A stretch of 64,000 nucleotides of DNA from Stromatinia cepivora. Lineage: Eukaryota; Ascomycota; Leotiomycetes; Helotiales; Sclerotiniaceae. The position numbers were made by a program, and so were the translations under genes. This document shows, piece after piece, positions 11,344 to 24,227 of the stretch. Numbering within the stretch: position 1 is the first letter of the stretch; each line of letters opens with the position of its first letter. Location of the stretch: contig RCTD01000014.1 in the NCBI GenBank assembly GCA_014898415.1, forward strand, positions 496,001-560,000, written 5' to 3'. The notes under the pieces are model-generated. The model saw nothing but the letters and a program-made list of their open reading frames with translations. It ran no database searches and was not told the origin of the DNA.

Positions 11344-13589
11344 GATAGCTTGCTATGCGATGCTACAAGCTACAATCCTTCATACGTAAGACCCGCGACG
11401 CAAAGAATTTCGAAATTAAAAGCATTGGGACAGATTGCGATACTATTGCCGTGGCGGAAATTTCGTGAAGCTTACAATTCAGTGAGTAAGTAGCTAAGGT
11501 AAGGTACTCGTATCGATGAATAGCATATGCAAAGTATTGTGGAGTCAATGAATGATCCCATCATAAGATCGTTGCTTATACGCTACGAGACATGCAATTG
11601 AATTGAATATTCCATTCCATTGATTCTGTCAATCAAATCGATATTACTTCAAGAATCAAAAGAAAAGACAATCTCGGGTTCGTGGGGTGGGTGTTCTAAA
11701 CCTCCTCATAATCAAATTAAATAAAACAATGGCATAAATTTGTACCTAGGTAGGATATTTATCAACTTAACTTCCCTACCCAGGTAATAAATACTCTTAT
11801 CCATGTTTGCGGCTAATTATCTAGGTATTCGTTTTAGCTTTCCCCTTAGGCATAGGCCGCAACGTCGAAAGCGTCTTTATCCAGTGCAGCCTAAGAATCA
11901 GGCCTAAAAATAGATAGAAGAACAATAGAAGACTCCGTAGAATAAACCATTCTTCACCAGCCCAGCCCTATGAGAAATTATTTACTTTTAGGTACGTGAA
12001 TTTATTCGCTATCAACCAAATTCTATTTATTCCGATACACACATACCCACCTTATCCTATATCCAGCTAATCAAAACCAACCCACCTAACCCTCGTAAAC
12101 AAACACAACCTTAAACACCAATTACTACAACAAATTAACCATAATAAATACCAAATATCCACATCCACACCTTACAATTTGATATACTTTGTAATTACAT
12201 ACCTAATATAGTAAATACACTTCATCACCAACATCCTACTAGCTATCTCTGATTCCCTTCAAATATCACAACAACTTCCTAGTTGATTCTCATTCCATAG
12301 ATAGTTAGATCTATAGCTTTTCTCCAGTATACTTCTCCATTCATTCATTCATTCATTCATCCTATATACCCCATTCTCACATATCCTCAATTACACACAC
12401 AATAATCATCACAAACACACCCAAGAAATATTGTAAGAGTATCTTCGATCTTTAGTCATATTCAAATATTCTATTTCCCCTCAATCCACGAGGATAGGTA
12501 TTGGAAAAGTCCCAGCAAGTATCATATCGACCCAATCCATCCACCATCTGAAAATTCATCCATATATGACTCCAGTATAAAAAATTAATAAAACAACCCA
12601 TGTCGTATTGGACGAACCGTCTCTAAGAAAACTCCCTTAAACCGCTCCGCTCGTTATCGCTATGAAGAGCTCAATTTCCGAACTCCCCTAAATGTATTCA
12701 TAAAAAAATTCAATTGTGAAATGAAAGTTGTTCATCCGCCACCGCCAATAAACACACACATTCGAGTTTCGTAATTGATATGCAGAACCACGCCTTCCGG
12801 ACCCTTGGTGCATAACAAGTTCATTCTCATATGTGGGATGAGGTAATGACGGTGGATCCTGTTTTTTGGACCTGCATTTCCGCCTGCGCACTGGATTTCA
12901 AGAATTCCATCTCCCCATCGCTAGGGCTTTGACCTTTCTGAAGAACACATTGGACCACTCCGACTTTACCCGCCATTCCAATTCAATTTTTTTTTTCCTG
13001 CTTGAAGATCTGCTTGAGACCTCGGCTGTCGTCATGCCATGTCATATCATACTAGTGAATCTCTACGCCAATCCATACACATGACACTAGACAATCATAT
13101 GCAACCGCCAATCCCCTGAATGGAAATTTCAAATCAAAAGCTGTTCGACTGCTTGACGTTGTAACAGATAATGCCAACCTATTACAATTCCAAGTAAAAA
13201 ATTTCGTGATCGGAATTCCTCTACCGAACTGATAAAATTTTCAATAGAAAGCGAAACACCGAAGATTCCATGTGTCATGGTGTAAAAAGCCTTTTCTCGT
13301 GCTCCAGGGTAAAAGTGGATAAAATTGAATAAGTCGATGGGAATACACCCACCCGCTGGAGGGGGGTGTGTTATGTGGGACTAGCGTGGTTCTAGAAGGT
13401 CGGTATTTGAAAAAGGTGTGTCGGGTATGGAAGCCCAAGTACCGCTTGAGATCCGCCCATCAGAAAAAAAATGAATCATGAATTTGAACCAATGACACGT
13501 AAATAACAAGACTTGAAAAGCCAAAAGCTTGTTGGTGAAAGTGTTGCATGAATTGCGCCGGGTAATCTGCGACGAATATCTGACTCTGT
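11344..13589. promoter_or_regulatory. IRS4-like upstream region and intergenic spacer
   Basis: 2.2 kb with no recognisable gene. The first part is the promoter and 5' leader of the IRS4-like gene; several CCTAGGTA/TACCTAGG-type strings occur at 11,740-11,830. A (TTCA)n microsatellite of about five and a half copies lies at 12,339-12,360. Short ORFs here have no family resemblance. Confidence 0.4.
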
Positions 13590-15038
13590 TTAGTAAGTAA
13601 GTGCAGTCCATCGAAGAGGAACTCCATCATTTCCAATTTCGTAAGGTTTGCTGGATGCCTGTCTGGGTGGCAGAGCCCATCTCGCTCTTCCTGGTTTGCG
13701 GTCATCCAACTTTCCATTTTTTCGCATTGCCATTTCCATAACTGCAATTCGGATAAAATCGCTATTCTCCCTCATATCGCGTTGACGTGCAACTGGACCG
13801 GTGGCAACCTCGGCAAAAGCTTGCTCAGAATTTGCTTGTCCGCGCCTGTTGAGTCCGGTTGGCGGAGTATCTCTTGGAGACTTAGAAACCTTGTAGGTTT
13901 GCATCTGGATGGATGCCGTGCATTGTGTAGCACTCATTGTTTGAGTGAGAGATGTTGGCACATGAGCATCCGTGGGTGCATTTGTTGTGGGGTTGAGATA
14001 ACGACGTAGTGCTGGAGTAGGTGTATCAACCAGTAGAGGTGGCATCCTTTCATCCGTAAACGGAACTTTCGGGTCAATTGACATGATTGATCTTGTAAGA
14101 AAATCATCAGGCGTGATCATAGGTGTTGTGAGACTCGAAAATGATTTTGCCGCGGACCTCAAAGCACGTAACGATGCAGTCAAGTTTGATTTAAATGCGG
14201 ACTTGCGACGTGGGGGTTCGACACCAGCAATAGGTTGTTGATCCTTGGGTAAATCCAATGCTCGTTGAAAGACTCTAAAGTCAAGCTCTTCAACATCCAC
14301 ATCTGATAAAGGATGGTCGTGCAAAGTACTTTCGCCCGAAAATATTGGTTGATACCTCCGGGTTGGCAAAGACCTTCTCCCTCTTGAACTCGGTGTTATT
14401 ATTGAGCCTGGTGTAGTTGAAGCATCACTGAGGGAAGCATCGTCCAACGATGGTACAGATTCGCTCGATGTAGTCCTACTCGACAGGACTGATCCCGGAC
14501 CATTCTCCGAACCGCAACAATCGGTCGAATCGATTTCTTCTGGAGGACTTAACAACAACTCCATAGGACTCATACCAAATGTCATACTCATTTCTTTCTC
14601 CGAAACAGCAGTATGTTGTAATATAGCATCCACGGTCAACCTTTGCCTAGATGTAGCTTGTCTGCGAACACCGTTGTTTGATCTGGGAGGCGGAATGGCG
14701 GTAATCGCCAACAAGGCGGCGACAGAGGGAGGAATCGCATCGGGCGAATGGACATCGTGAGGGCGACGACCTGAACGTGTTGAGTACTTTTTGGTAGTTT
14801 GCCGACGATCCTTTCTTGGTTCAAATCCCAAGCCATTTTTGAAACTATCGTGATGACCTCGTGTAGGAATCACAACTGGCGAAGTAAAACTGGTCGTAAC
14901 CTCAGTACTGGAAGTTGACTTTGGCATGTTATCTGAGGTTTGTTCATATTTGGATTCGGAAGTCGATTTGGAAGAAGATGTTGAAGGTTTTGATTTCGAT
15001 TTTTGTGTGGTGAATAATGAGAAAGAAGTAGGCATCAT
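13590..15038 (-). CDS. Conserved fungal protein of unknown function (482 aa)
   Basis: Single-exon frame from ATG at 15038 to TAA at 13590. No enzymatic domain is recognised. The first 60 residues are Ser/Thr/Lys-rich and the protein looks largely disordered. Two patches look conserved: IPPSVAALLAITAIPPP with RQRLTVDAIL near residues 100-137, and a C-terminal block RENSDFIRIAVMEMAMRKNG (423-442) followed by PGRARWALPPR. The combination of a Pro-Ala-Leu patch and a final R/W-rich block is one I recall from unnamed ascomycete proteins, which is why I call it conserved; this is recall, not a search. A 3' splice-like CTAAACAG just after the stop could extend the end, but the present stop looks natural. 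The upstream side opens onto a 5.7-kb spacer. Confidence 0.7.
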   Translation of the reverse strand: MMPTSFSLFTTQKSKSKPSTSSSKSTSESKYEQTSDNMPKSTSSTEVTTSFTSPVVIPTRGHHDSFKNGLGFEPRKDRRQTTKKYSTRSGRRPHDVHSPDAIPPSVAALLAITAIPPPRSNNGVRRQATSRQRLTVDAILQHTAVSEKEMSMTFGMSPMELLLSPPEEIDSTDCCGSENGPGSVLSSRTTSSESVPSLDDASLSDASTTPGSIITPSSRGRRSLPTRRYQPIFSGESTLHDHPLSDVDVEELDFRVFQRALDLPKDQQPIAGVEPPRRKSAFKSNLTASLRALRSAAKSFSSLTTPMITPDDFLTRSIMSIDPKVPFTDERMPPLLVDTPTPALRRYLNPTTNAPTDAHVPTSLTQTMSATQCTASIQMQTYKVSKSPRDTPPTGLNRRGQANSEQAFAEVATGPVARQRDMRENSDFIRIAVMEMAMRKNGKLDDRKPGRARWALPPRQASSKPYEIGNDGVPLRWTALTY

Positions 15039-18000
15039 GTTGCTCGCGTGCCCTGGGAGCTACTGCATGAACCAGTTGTAATTTATTACTTGATAGAAAC
15101 CAAATTTGTCGGAGATTTAAATAATACCCTTGACAGGATTCGTCCTTGAGAGTGAAGAGGAAAACCTGTATAAACAATAATTTATAAGTCTTATCGGAAC
15201 AAGAATCGAGTCGTTTTCATAATTTTAAGTTGTTGATGCTGAAAGTCATCGCAGTACTCCGATTGTACTGTGATTCAAGAGCTTATCATGACTTGATGGG
15301 TCGGATAATGGATTGATAATTACAAACAAATTGTAGTATATGATAGATTTGATAGAAGTAGGTGTGTGTATTGAATTCAACCTTTTACATTAAAGGGTGA
15401 TTAATAGTTTTTGAGAGAGGATAAACAAACAAACAGAGAAAAATAGAAGCAGGAATGTTTTAATTTGTATCGAGGAGAAGTCCAGCTGATTTGAATCACC
15501 ACTTTAAGATGAAGGCTTATGGCCGACTACCTTTAGAGATAAGCTGGAATGAAGGAGATAAGCGATAGCTATCGTATACGATAGTGAGTGAACTTGAGTT
15601 TGAAGACCTGAAGGCTGGAGAGCGGGCTTGGTTTATGAAGATCGGATAAGCTTTTGGGCAATTTGAGTACGTCAACAAAATGATATGTTGTCAATGATGT
15701 ACCCAATTTCAAAGCTTGGAAGGAATCAGATTGAAGAAGATTGGACAGACCAGATTGAAACTGGAAGAGATCTCTAGATATCTTCACCAATAACGATGAA
15801 GGAAAAGAAAACCCCATTTAAATGTTTTGCAGCAATGAATCATCAACGCATGGTTTCTTTTTCTTATTATTTTTTTTCCTTCCCATAACACATATCATTC
15901 GGATATACAAAAGGGTATAGAGAAGTGACCCTGATCCATTCTTTTTACCCATCTCCCATACATCCTTGGATTTTGGCGTCAACGGTTATGGAGTATTTCA
16001 ATCAATTTGACTTTCCTACTTTCGCCTAAAGAAATCATTTACAATCAATAACATTCCGAATCATATTATCAATTATCATCCTACAGTACATATCCTTCAA
16101 TTCGGTGTCGTCGCCGTCGTCGTCGTCTTACTGTGATAAGACGACTTTTTTATTCAATGATCTTATTCAGGAACATATCCATTTCGATAAATTGATGCTA
16201 TGTTTTATGTTAATGCGTACCTAGGAACTTGTGTACCTACTTGTTCATTATTCATGGACTTGACCGGAAGTCCGGATACACAACTTCAAGGCGGATGGAT
16301 CTGTTCAATCTCAATGAATCTCAGGTAACCACTTTGAGATGTTTATCCTGTCGTGTTTGTGTTTATATCAGGCCGGATGATATAATGATTCACTTAAGGT
16401 CCTATCAATTAATGTTTTTAGACGCAGAAAGAGAAAGAGACAATCTCTCGCCTTATCCACCTTCCTGTTGTGTCAGCTGAAATTGAAGTCATACCGGTAC
16501 TTCCCCCCAACAACTATTAACGGATGGATACTTACTATCTACTACCTAGTCACATTTTATACATGATACTGTATACATCTTGGGTTCCCGTCTTAGGCGT
16601 TTGATGATTTTTGTTCAATGTGGGTCTTGAGATCCTTCTGCTTCATTTTAAATCATTTATCTGCATTCTGATTGTCTCCTTCCCTATCACGAGAAAATTC
16701 TTTAGCCACGTCAGTCAAACGCTCCGCTATGTGATATTTTCGGTTCATTTATATGTTTCATCATTTTCATGGTTAGGTTGTCGCGGGTGTTGGGCCTGAT
16801 TCCTTTGAACTGGTGACTGAGGTACCGGTACCCCAATCCGAATTTAGTAAAAGGATACGGTTTTGAGCTCGCTCAACCGAAAGAAAACCATTTTTATTAT
16901 TAATAATTGATTCGATGATATCTTGTCCCTGGCTTATGCTTGATTTTTTAGAACCGTTTCCGAAGTTTTGCAGTCACAACCCTTGTACTGATTTTCCGGC
17001 ATTCTGTACGGGGAAACTTTAGAATCTCCATATTTCATAGAAATTCCACTAGGAATAATAGCCTCACAAATGTAGAAGTTCCGCATACTTTTTTATATCA
17101 AATCCACAAACATGCACAAAATCAAGGGTCTTTTCGAAAAAGCATATGTTACGACCAGCAAAGCTCCCTGACTCACTCCTGCGTGGATGACCCTTGAAAG
17201 AAGTTGAAGCAACCAAACCGCTTTGCTTACAACAAATTGCATGTCAGACTTTTAACCTTCTCCCCATGATATCACACTCAATCTTCTCGTCCAAAGAGCC
17301 AAAGAGGCTGCTGCAAGTGTATGCTTATGGAATTCCGTTATCATCAGTATATGATAGGTTAGGAAATATATAAGATGATCCACTTCCCAGGTACCAACAA
17401 ACTTCCTCATTTGTTCTCGAAGAAGCATGACTTCTCAAAATTATCTTCGCATCTTGCCTCGTCGGAAATTTAATAGTGTCAATCGGCGATCGTTTCATTT
17501 CTGCCCAGGTGTGATGGCCAACATATCCAGCGGAACGTGATAGCTCACATTCACTGGTAGGATAGTTAAAAGCCTTTGGTTACACCACAAAGTCTGGATC
17601 TTGAATATATCTGGAGTCTACACCCTGAGGAAGAGGAATGTTTAATTGGCAGATAACACATTGGCACATTTTGTACCGGTACCGGCATGCCAAGACTATA
17701 ATTGCTTATCTCGTGGATCGGCTAGGAGCGACTTAGAGTCTAAAATCTGGGGTTGACGTCCTCGTGAACTGGTCGGCTTATCATTTTTGACAAGCTGTGT
17801 ACAACATTACATCGCGCCAATCAAAGGTTCGTGTGAAATTAATGTCATACCGGTAGATGAACGAGTGGGCCGAAGATTGTCCTCGTGATGACCCCTCACG
17901 TGGTATATAACATTAATTTTAAGACATAGTTATTTGCATAATTTATAGCTCGCATATTTTAAACCTTGATTGGATGATTCAATAATAAATCGAACAATGA

Positions 18001-20764
18001 TATTAGACATTCCAAAAAGGATCAACTAAAGACTTGATTAATTATGATTTTGGAAGGCTGGATATATACTTCATGAATCTGTACACTCACTTTTGCTCAA
18101 TCTTCACATATCGATTTTGCTCGTAACTATAGAAGCCATCAATTGAATATTTGACGATAATCATATGAATTACGATGTTTTTGTTCTATGCGAATATCAT
18201 TTGCATGGACCCCTTCTATGAAGTTTGTATACAACTCAGTAAAACTATACGCTGATGTAATCGGATCCTCTAGTCTCTAAGATAAACATTACTGAGGTAA
18301 AATTTGTACCGCATGTTGCATTTGTACTAGGCGAAAAGCCTACAGTAGTAACATTCCACGCCCAAATCAACAGCAGTCTTAAAGTCCTAATTTCATACGA
18401 TACTTCTGAAGTGAAAACTTTGCTGGCATTTTCACTGTAGATTTTTCATCATGCGTCTGTAGCTCTCTTCCAACGCTCGATCGCTTCCATTTTGGAACAC
18501 TGCAAGTTTTGGCGCAGTCTTGGCTCACCGTGCCGGCCAGACTTCTGGGCGTGGTAAGTAGCCACCTCGTTATCAATTTCAAATGTCGCTTGCCATCTGA
18601 ATGCTGCCATCTTGAAGCCGAATCCAGCTTGCCCCCCCGCGAAGAATTAGGAGTTGTCCGAAGTATTGAATCGACCTGTTGCGTTCTGGCGGTTAGTCAA
18701 AGGAGACCCATGAGTGACTAACCACCGCCTAAGATTCATTGTAGGTATTTAGAGAGGGAAAAGTGGCAAGTTCTAGATATAAATCGAGTCCCAATTTAGT
18801 GCGGTATCCTAAGCATTTTCACCTGATGTCAGTATAGTTCTAGTTTCTAAACTTAGAGAAGATGATGATAATGAAGGCATCTCCAAATTTCGTGAACATG
18901 AGTGTAGTATTGCCAGTTGTATGATTAGGATAAATTAGTCATTGGTCAACAATAAATAGTGGGTGAGATTAGATTTACAAATGTGGCCCTTTCTAGGACC
19001 ACGCCGAAGACGCCATCATATTTACCGTAGTTATATTCCCAAGCTATATCGCGGTTTCAATTGCAAAGATATCCCAGATATGTCTTCCGCCAACCCAAAT
19101 GCTTGACGATACAGTAAGGAGAGATGGAATTCATATAAACATGATCCCGAGCAACTCTCGCTTTCGGGGCCACATCATTCAACGGCAATATAATTTATCC
19201 AAAGAAATAAGATTGGGAGAGCTCCATTTCTTATTGACTCGGTAGTAGTGATTACCTATTTGATATGAATATCGGAAATTTGAGCAATAAGAATATAATA
19301 TAATTATACTCTCCTGAAAGTCACTCACGGGAGCTAAATCTATTTAAGTGAGGTTGTAGATGGCAACAAGTAGAGTTTGCCCAAGGTGTTAAATATTGTT
19401 CGTCACAATTGATCGATGTTGCACGCTTGCGATGGTGGAAAATATCAGATTGTATGGTGATTCTAAGTTAGGGAAAATGATGCCATTGGCTTATTACTTA
19501 ATGCTTAATGCTTAAGAAGAGCGTGATGATTTTTGTAAAAATACGGTATTTTGATACCGTAAAGTGTAGTCATTCGGTAAGTTAGGTAGTCGTTTCTAGC
19601 CAAAAATTGGAATTGAATATCACTATATTCAACGTACTCGAAGATCTTAATCAGGATCTCGCTAAACCAAATCTCTCCAGCTGGATATCAAAGTAGTGTT
19701 GTATCTTCCATACTCGCATTTACGAGTAAAGTAGTAAAGTTGACGGAGTTAAAGAGATAGAGCCAGATTCCTCATTCTTCTCCCTTTCCTTCCACATTTA
19801 CATTTACATTCATATGATACTCACAAATAGATATACAGATAGATAAATAACCCTCAAACTCGATTTTATTTGATTTTATTCTAATCTAAAATCCTACCTG
19901 CTATGACCAAATAGTACAATTTCTCGAGTTGATTAATTATCACTTAAGGAGATTTATCCGCTAACTAGCTAGTAATATAGAGATTATTATATAATTTAAT
20001 TTTTTTAAAAAAGAATTACTAATATCGATATATTATATAACTAATCTCAAAAGGAGCTACATTATTAACAAAACTTTATTCCCTTTCTTTTCAATATAAA
20101 TAATACCCTCTTTTTATAACGTAGAATGAATAATATACAATACCTCAATAATATTATATGAACGGTACCACCGAAGTGATACCAACAGTTATATACTCTG
20201 TAGTTTGAGTCGAGGTATACTTAGAAGCTTTTGACTGAATTTGAAGAACCTCTATAGAAGTTCTAGAAAGAGAAATCTTCTCTATGTATTTTCTATTTTC
20301 TATTTTCTATTTTCTAGTTCCTGGATATCGAATATCTCGTTCACGGCTCAAGTAACACTTTCGCTTCTTCACTTACCCTATGTAAGATCTTACCTTTTTA
20401 ACATAGATTTTGCTCGGTGGGATATGTTCTATGGTATAATAATGGCTTTTGTATCTATGGAGAAGATATTTTTGGATAAAGTACGGAAGATGAGAGATAG
20501 ATGATACGATTTATTGGTCATTGGTTATTTATTATTTGATAAGGGAGCTGGAGTTGAAGTTGGAATTGTATTTCTACTTCATCTATAGATTTAATCTAAT
20601 CTAATCTATTCCTCCTTTGCAGATGGTGAGTTTGATCTGTGTCTCTTTCCCGTTGTTTTTTCTGTATAGATCGAAAATTTCGGAAATTTATATCTCCACC
20701 GTCTATTTCCTACATAACCTGACCGCCCCTGTCTCCCCTTCCTCCTGATACATGACGCCTTACC
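15039..20764. other. 5.7-kb spacer without recognised protein genes
   Basis: Unique sequence of ordinary fungal composition. I scanned both strands and found only short ORFs (up to 87 codons) with no family resemblance and no convincing exon chain. It presumably includes the promoter of the 482-aa gene (left end) and the 3' flank of the methyltransferase (right end). A (GTC)n tract with a 9-bp hairpin lies at 16,100-16,150. TTTTCTA-type repeats lie at 20,285-20,316. An AT-rich patch spans about 19,970-20,170. Non-coding transcripts or a diverged gene cannot be excluded. Confidence 0.4.
16122..16154. repeat. Hairpin followed by T run
   Basis: GTCGTCTTA (16122-16130) pairs perfectly with TAAGACGAC (16137-16145) around a six-base loop, and a TTTTTT run follows directly. 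It sits at the end of a short GTC repeat. Function unknown. Confidence 0.6.
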
Positions 20765-21869
20765 TCACATCCTCCTAGCCAACAAAAACAAATGCGGTTC
20801 CTCCTCACTATCCGCCTCCTTCGGGGGTCTAAAAACCTGGTTCCACTCCCCCACAACCTCAAATCCATTTTCCTTCAACAACCATCTCCACCCTTCTCTC
20901 GTAAACAGTGAAAACGTAACCACATTCCCCATAAACCTCCCCTCTATACCCCTACAACAAAATCCATCCTCATCATATCCCTTTCCCTCTTCATCACCCT
21001 CCCCATCACCCTTTCCATCACCCTTTCCATCACCCTTTCCATCACCCTTCCCCTCTCCATCCCTGGGCCGTAAATCCTCAGCCGCAATCGTACAAATACA
21101 AATGAACCCGCCCTCTTTAACCCAAGCCCGCCATTTAGCACCCAAAGATTCGAGTTCAGAGCGAGAAAGTACAAAGAGAGAAAGGATGGCGAATATAGCG
21201 TCGAAACCTTCATTATTCTTCTTCAGATCGGAACTCCAATGTTCAAGTGGATCAAAGGTTCGCATGTCTCCCATGGCGAATTTACCGTTGGGCACCGAGG
21301 TTTGGCTGAGGGTTATCATGGTTTGGGAGAAATCGACGCCGTAGATTTGGTGACCCGCTGAGGAGAGGGTGGAGGCTACGGGGCGGCCGGTGCCGCAGCC
21401 TAGGTCGAGGATTTGGGAGTTTGGGGGGAGGACTGGGGGGGTGTTAGGGGGGAGTACTTGTGCTGTTTGAATTTGGGGACATATATGGGTTTCAATTAAG
21501 GAATGAGAAGCGGGTAAGAAATACCAACATAGAAGCTGGGATATCGATATGATGGAAAGCAAAAAAAGAAAACGAAAAACAGGAAAATAAAACAGTCATC
21601 CTAAGAACCCATCCACAAGATATCATAAGTTTCATTAGTTCCCAAATGCCAAAACGACCAATTTTTTTTTCAGAAAATGCACACCCAACACCCAACATAA
21701 CAAAAAACTCACTCTCAATTATCCTCTCAAGAAAAGCCAATAATCCCTCATCCTGCGCAAAAGCCATCTCATACGTCCCCCCAATAGCAGAGTACATTTC
21801 CTCGAAGTTTTGCGTTGAAGAGGAGGAGAGGGTATTGGAGTTAAGGTCGGGATTGGGATTTGAAGACAT
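20765..21869 (-). CDS. Class I SAM-dependent methyltransferase
   Basis: Two exons, 21869-21713 and 21462-20765, give 284 residues. The 250-nt intron (donor GTGAGT, acceptor AACAG) is long for this genome. The N-terminus FEEMYSAIGGTYEMAF is typical of small fungal methyltransferases of the UbiE/methyltransferase-25 type. Motif I, LDLGCGTG, is at 71-78, an acidic residue after strand 2 is in IYGVDFS, and a post-I GDMR is near 117-120. FDAIFAILSLFVLSR forms strand 4 and its loop, and the family-like CCRGIEGRFMGN and LFTREGW segments follow. The substrate cannot be told from sequence. Residues 187-213 are an in-frame (GDGK)n insert between ICTIAAEDLR and YDEDG, encoded by a 12-bp minisatellite; the domain core looks intact on either side. 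A gene finder could wrongly start at an ATG inside the intron. Confidence 0.85.
20981..21061. repeat. 12-bp coding minisatellite (GDGK)n
   Basis: Four near-perfect copies of a 12-bp unit (plus strand ATCACCCTTTCC) plus flanking variants, in frame in the methyltransferase exon 2. It encodes alternating Gly-Asp-Gly-Lys/Glu. Confidence 0.9.
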
Positions 21870-23852
21870 GATTGCTGGAGCTATTTGTCTTGAGCTTTTG
21901 GTGATTCGAGGTGTGTTGTAGAGATTGATGATTTTGTTTGAGTTGATTTGATTTTGCGCGGGATTGATGGCGATGATTATGATCAAATGTAAGATCTTAC
22001 TATGGTATAGTTAGATAATTGATAAATATACCATACAACTGTATACTCGCTCAATCCAGGTGTAACGAAGAGATTCCCGTAAACCCTACCTTATGGCATA
22101 TAAACAATAATCTAACCCCAATACCGAATTTGAATAACTTAAGAACCAATATACTTAACTACCTATTTATGTATATAACTCAGAAATCAATTGCAATCAT
22201 AAAAGAATCCGCAATCTACAATCTGCAATCTGTAATACGCAATATTTAATGCAATGTGTCACACCGAGAGACATCTGCAGGTCCTCCCCACAATCTCTCT
22301 CTCTCCACATTTTCTCTCCGCAATTTTCTTCCCAGAATTATAATAATTATTTATAAAAGTATTAGATATTCTAATGATAATATATTAAGTATTTTAGAGT
22401 TTGGTTATATTTGTAAAGATAATTAAGTTTTGTATTAAGGATAAATACCGAAAACATATAAAATAGCTTTCTAGATCTTTAATAAATGATTCGGTCAAAC
22501 TAATTACTTCCTTTTCTTCTACTCGAAATGGTGTTCTATTGGTCAAAGAAGTTTGTAGAATTATGATAAAATGAAGAACTGGTTGAGTTACTAAATATGG
22601 TATTGGAAATACTAAAGCTACTGGAATCAATGCAAGAAGCATTTAAGGGAGCGTCGTAATTATGATTATAGGATTGCGCAATCTTCCTGGTGTTGGTGGT
22701 CGATTAGGAGGTATTAAGAGTAAAAAGATATTTACGCGGTACAAAGATATACATACACAAAAAGAATAAAAAGACGATATGAAGAAAGATGAAGAAATGG
22801 GAAATAAACTTCAAAATAACATAAATCGGTTGCACCTACAGGATTTAAAGCAGAAGGATTCAAACCTTATCATTCTCCTAACCACCATTGACCAAAACTT
22901 CATCGCTTTTCCAAGGCATATATGAAAAATGGTATATGAATTTGTTTATACATAAATATCTTGGAAACATGAAATGAAACATGAAGCTATTCAGAATTTA
23001 ATTGGTTGTAAATGAAATAAATATGGTACATTGATTGAAGTTTGCTGGGATTAAGGTTAAATTGAACATTTACTCACCACAAAATAAATAAGCACCAGCC
23101 ACCCGTATGTTTGTTATGGAAAAAGTCATCAGAGTTCGAAACCTCATATCGAAACCTCATATCGAAACCTCATATCAAAACCTCATATCAAAACCTCAAG
23201 TGTTGTGCTGGCATATGAGAAAAAGGGCAGCGATGAGGAGAGATGAGATGACAAGGATTTGAGGGGCTGCAAATAAGTTACCTCTCTAGATGACCAAGTG
23301 AATAATCGGGAGACACATTTTCATATTGTCATCAGTTCGACTGTTGGTTCGACGGCGATAGTTCCAGCTATGACATGACCACCCCAAATGTGTCCCCTGA
23401 TTTACATCAAGAACACTGGCAATTATATATATATATAGACTAGCCCTATATTAGCCATTTCGAACAACAGACGAAAGCAATGGATTGTTTAATTTCGACG
23501 TGCACACGCGAACCCATGTGTCCAGTCGACAACTATCATTTTCCATAATTCTGAATTTTGTTGGAGTGCCAATCTAGTCAATTGCCGCGTTCTTGTCCGT
23601 TTCATTTAGTCCTCACGTGTAGGTAGGCTAGTAGACCTAGTGCCAGCACGAATCCAGTGGGCACTTGATTAATTTCCACACCTTCAATCGAAAAGTCACA
23701 TCTGTGAAAATTTTGTCTCACAATCTCAGCTAGCCACTTCAATCAACCATACTTCAAAATCTCTACCTTTCCCCTTTTCTTCCGGGATACTACACTTTCG
23801 CGACCTCGATACACGATACGACGTCACATAAACAATACAATAATACGTCATC
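21870..23852. other. Spacer between methyltransferase and small membrane-protein gene
   Basis: 2 kb with no firm gene. It includes a CT repeat near 22,300 and a 13-bp tandem repeat at 23,137-23,198. An 82-codon hydrophobic minus-strand frame lies at 22,394-22,642 without recognisable relatives or good context. The right end is a CT-rich fungal promoter-like tract (23,740-23,800) ahead of the next gene. Confidence 0.4.
23137..23198. repeat. 13-bp tandem repeat (CGAAACCTCATAT)n
   Basis: Almost five head-to-tail copies; the last two differ by G to A at the second base. Too short and without spacers, so not a CRISPR array. Confidence 0.9.
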
Positions 23853-24227
23853 ATGGCACAAATTTTTATGGAAACTGTAATATTCAACACAGATCGCTGC
23901 GGTGATGAAAAGGAGACATTTGAGGAGACGTTTGTTCAGAGGCATAGCATCCTCCTCGCAATTATTAGCCTCCTCGCCATCGTTTTCGGCATTATATACA
24001 TATTAGCTGAACAGGGAAAGAAAGAGGATCGTAACCTTGTCATCGAGAACAGAAACCCTACCCAGGGTAGAACGGTTCGGCAAATCAAGATTGAGGGCCT
24101 GGGAATCGATTTAGTCTTGGAATATCACTGTGACGACGCGGACACAGGAGTAAAGCCCTCCCGTTACGAGAGTCATTCAAAATTGGAGATCAATAAACGA
24201 CCGAACCTTGCTCTGGAAATAATATGA
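23853..24227 (+). CDS. Small single-pass membrane protein, unknown (124 aa)
   Basis: ATG at 23853 in good context (CATCATGGC), preceded by a CT-rich leader of the kind found at fungal transcription starts; TGA at 24225. Residues 1-30 are polar and acidic, 31-53 (HSILLAIISLLAIVFGIIYI...) form one strong transmembrane helix, and a charged tail follows with an EYHCDDAD stretch. There is no signal peptide at the very N-terminus; the helix could act as a signal anchor. I recognise no family. Codon composition is normal up to the stop, and AT-only DNA begins within a few bases after it. The 3' end may therefore have been replaced or eroded by the AT block, and the true gene could once have been longer. 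Confidence 0.55.
   Translation: MAQIFMETVIFNTDRCGDEKETFEETFVQRHSILLAIISLLAIVFGIIYILAEQGKKEDRNLVIENRNPTQGRTVRQIKIEGLGIDLVLEYHCDDADTGVKPSRYESHSKLEINKRPNLALEII

Noticed and set aside
18379..18721. Opposing short frames in a normal-composition patch
   Set aside because: Neither strand gives a recognisable domain or splice chain; likely chance ORFs.
22394..22642. 82-codon hydrophobic minus-strand frame
   Set aside because: No start context, no exon partners and no recognisable family; hydrophobicity follows from AT-rich composition.
23137..23198. CRISPR-like repeat
   Set aside because: Units are 13 bp and contiguous without spacers, in a eukaryotic genome.
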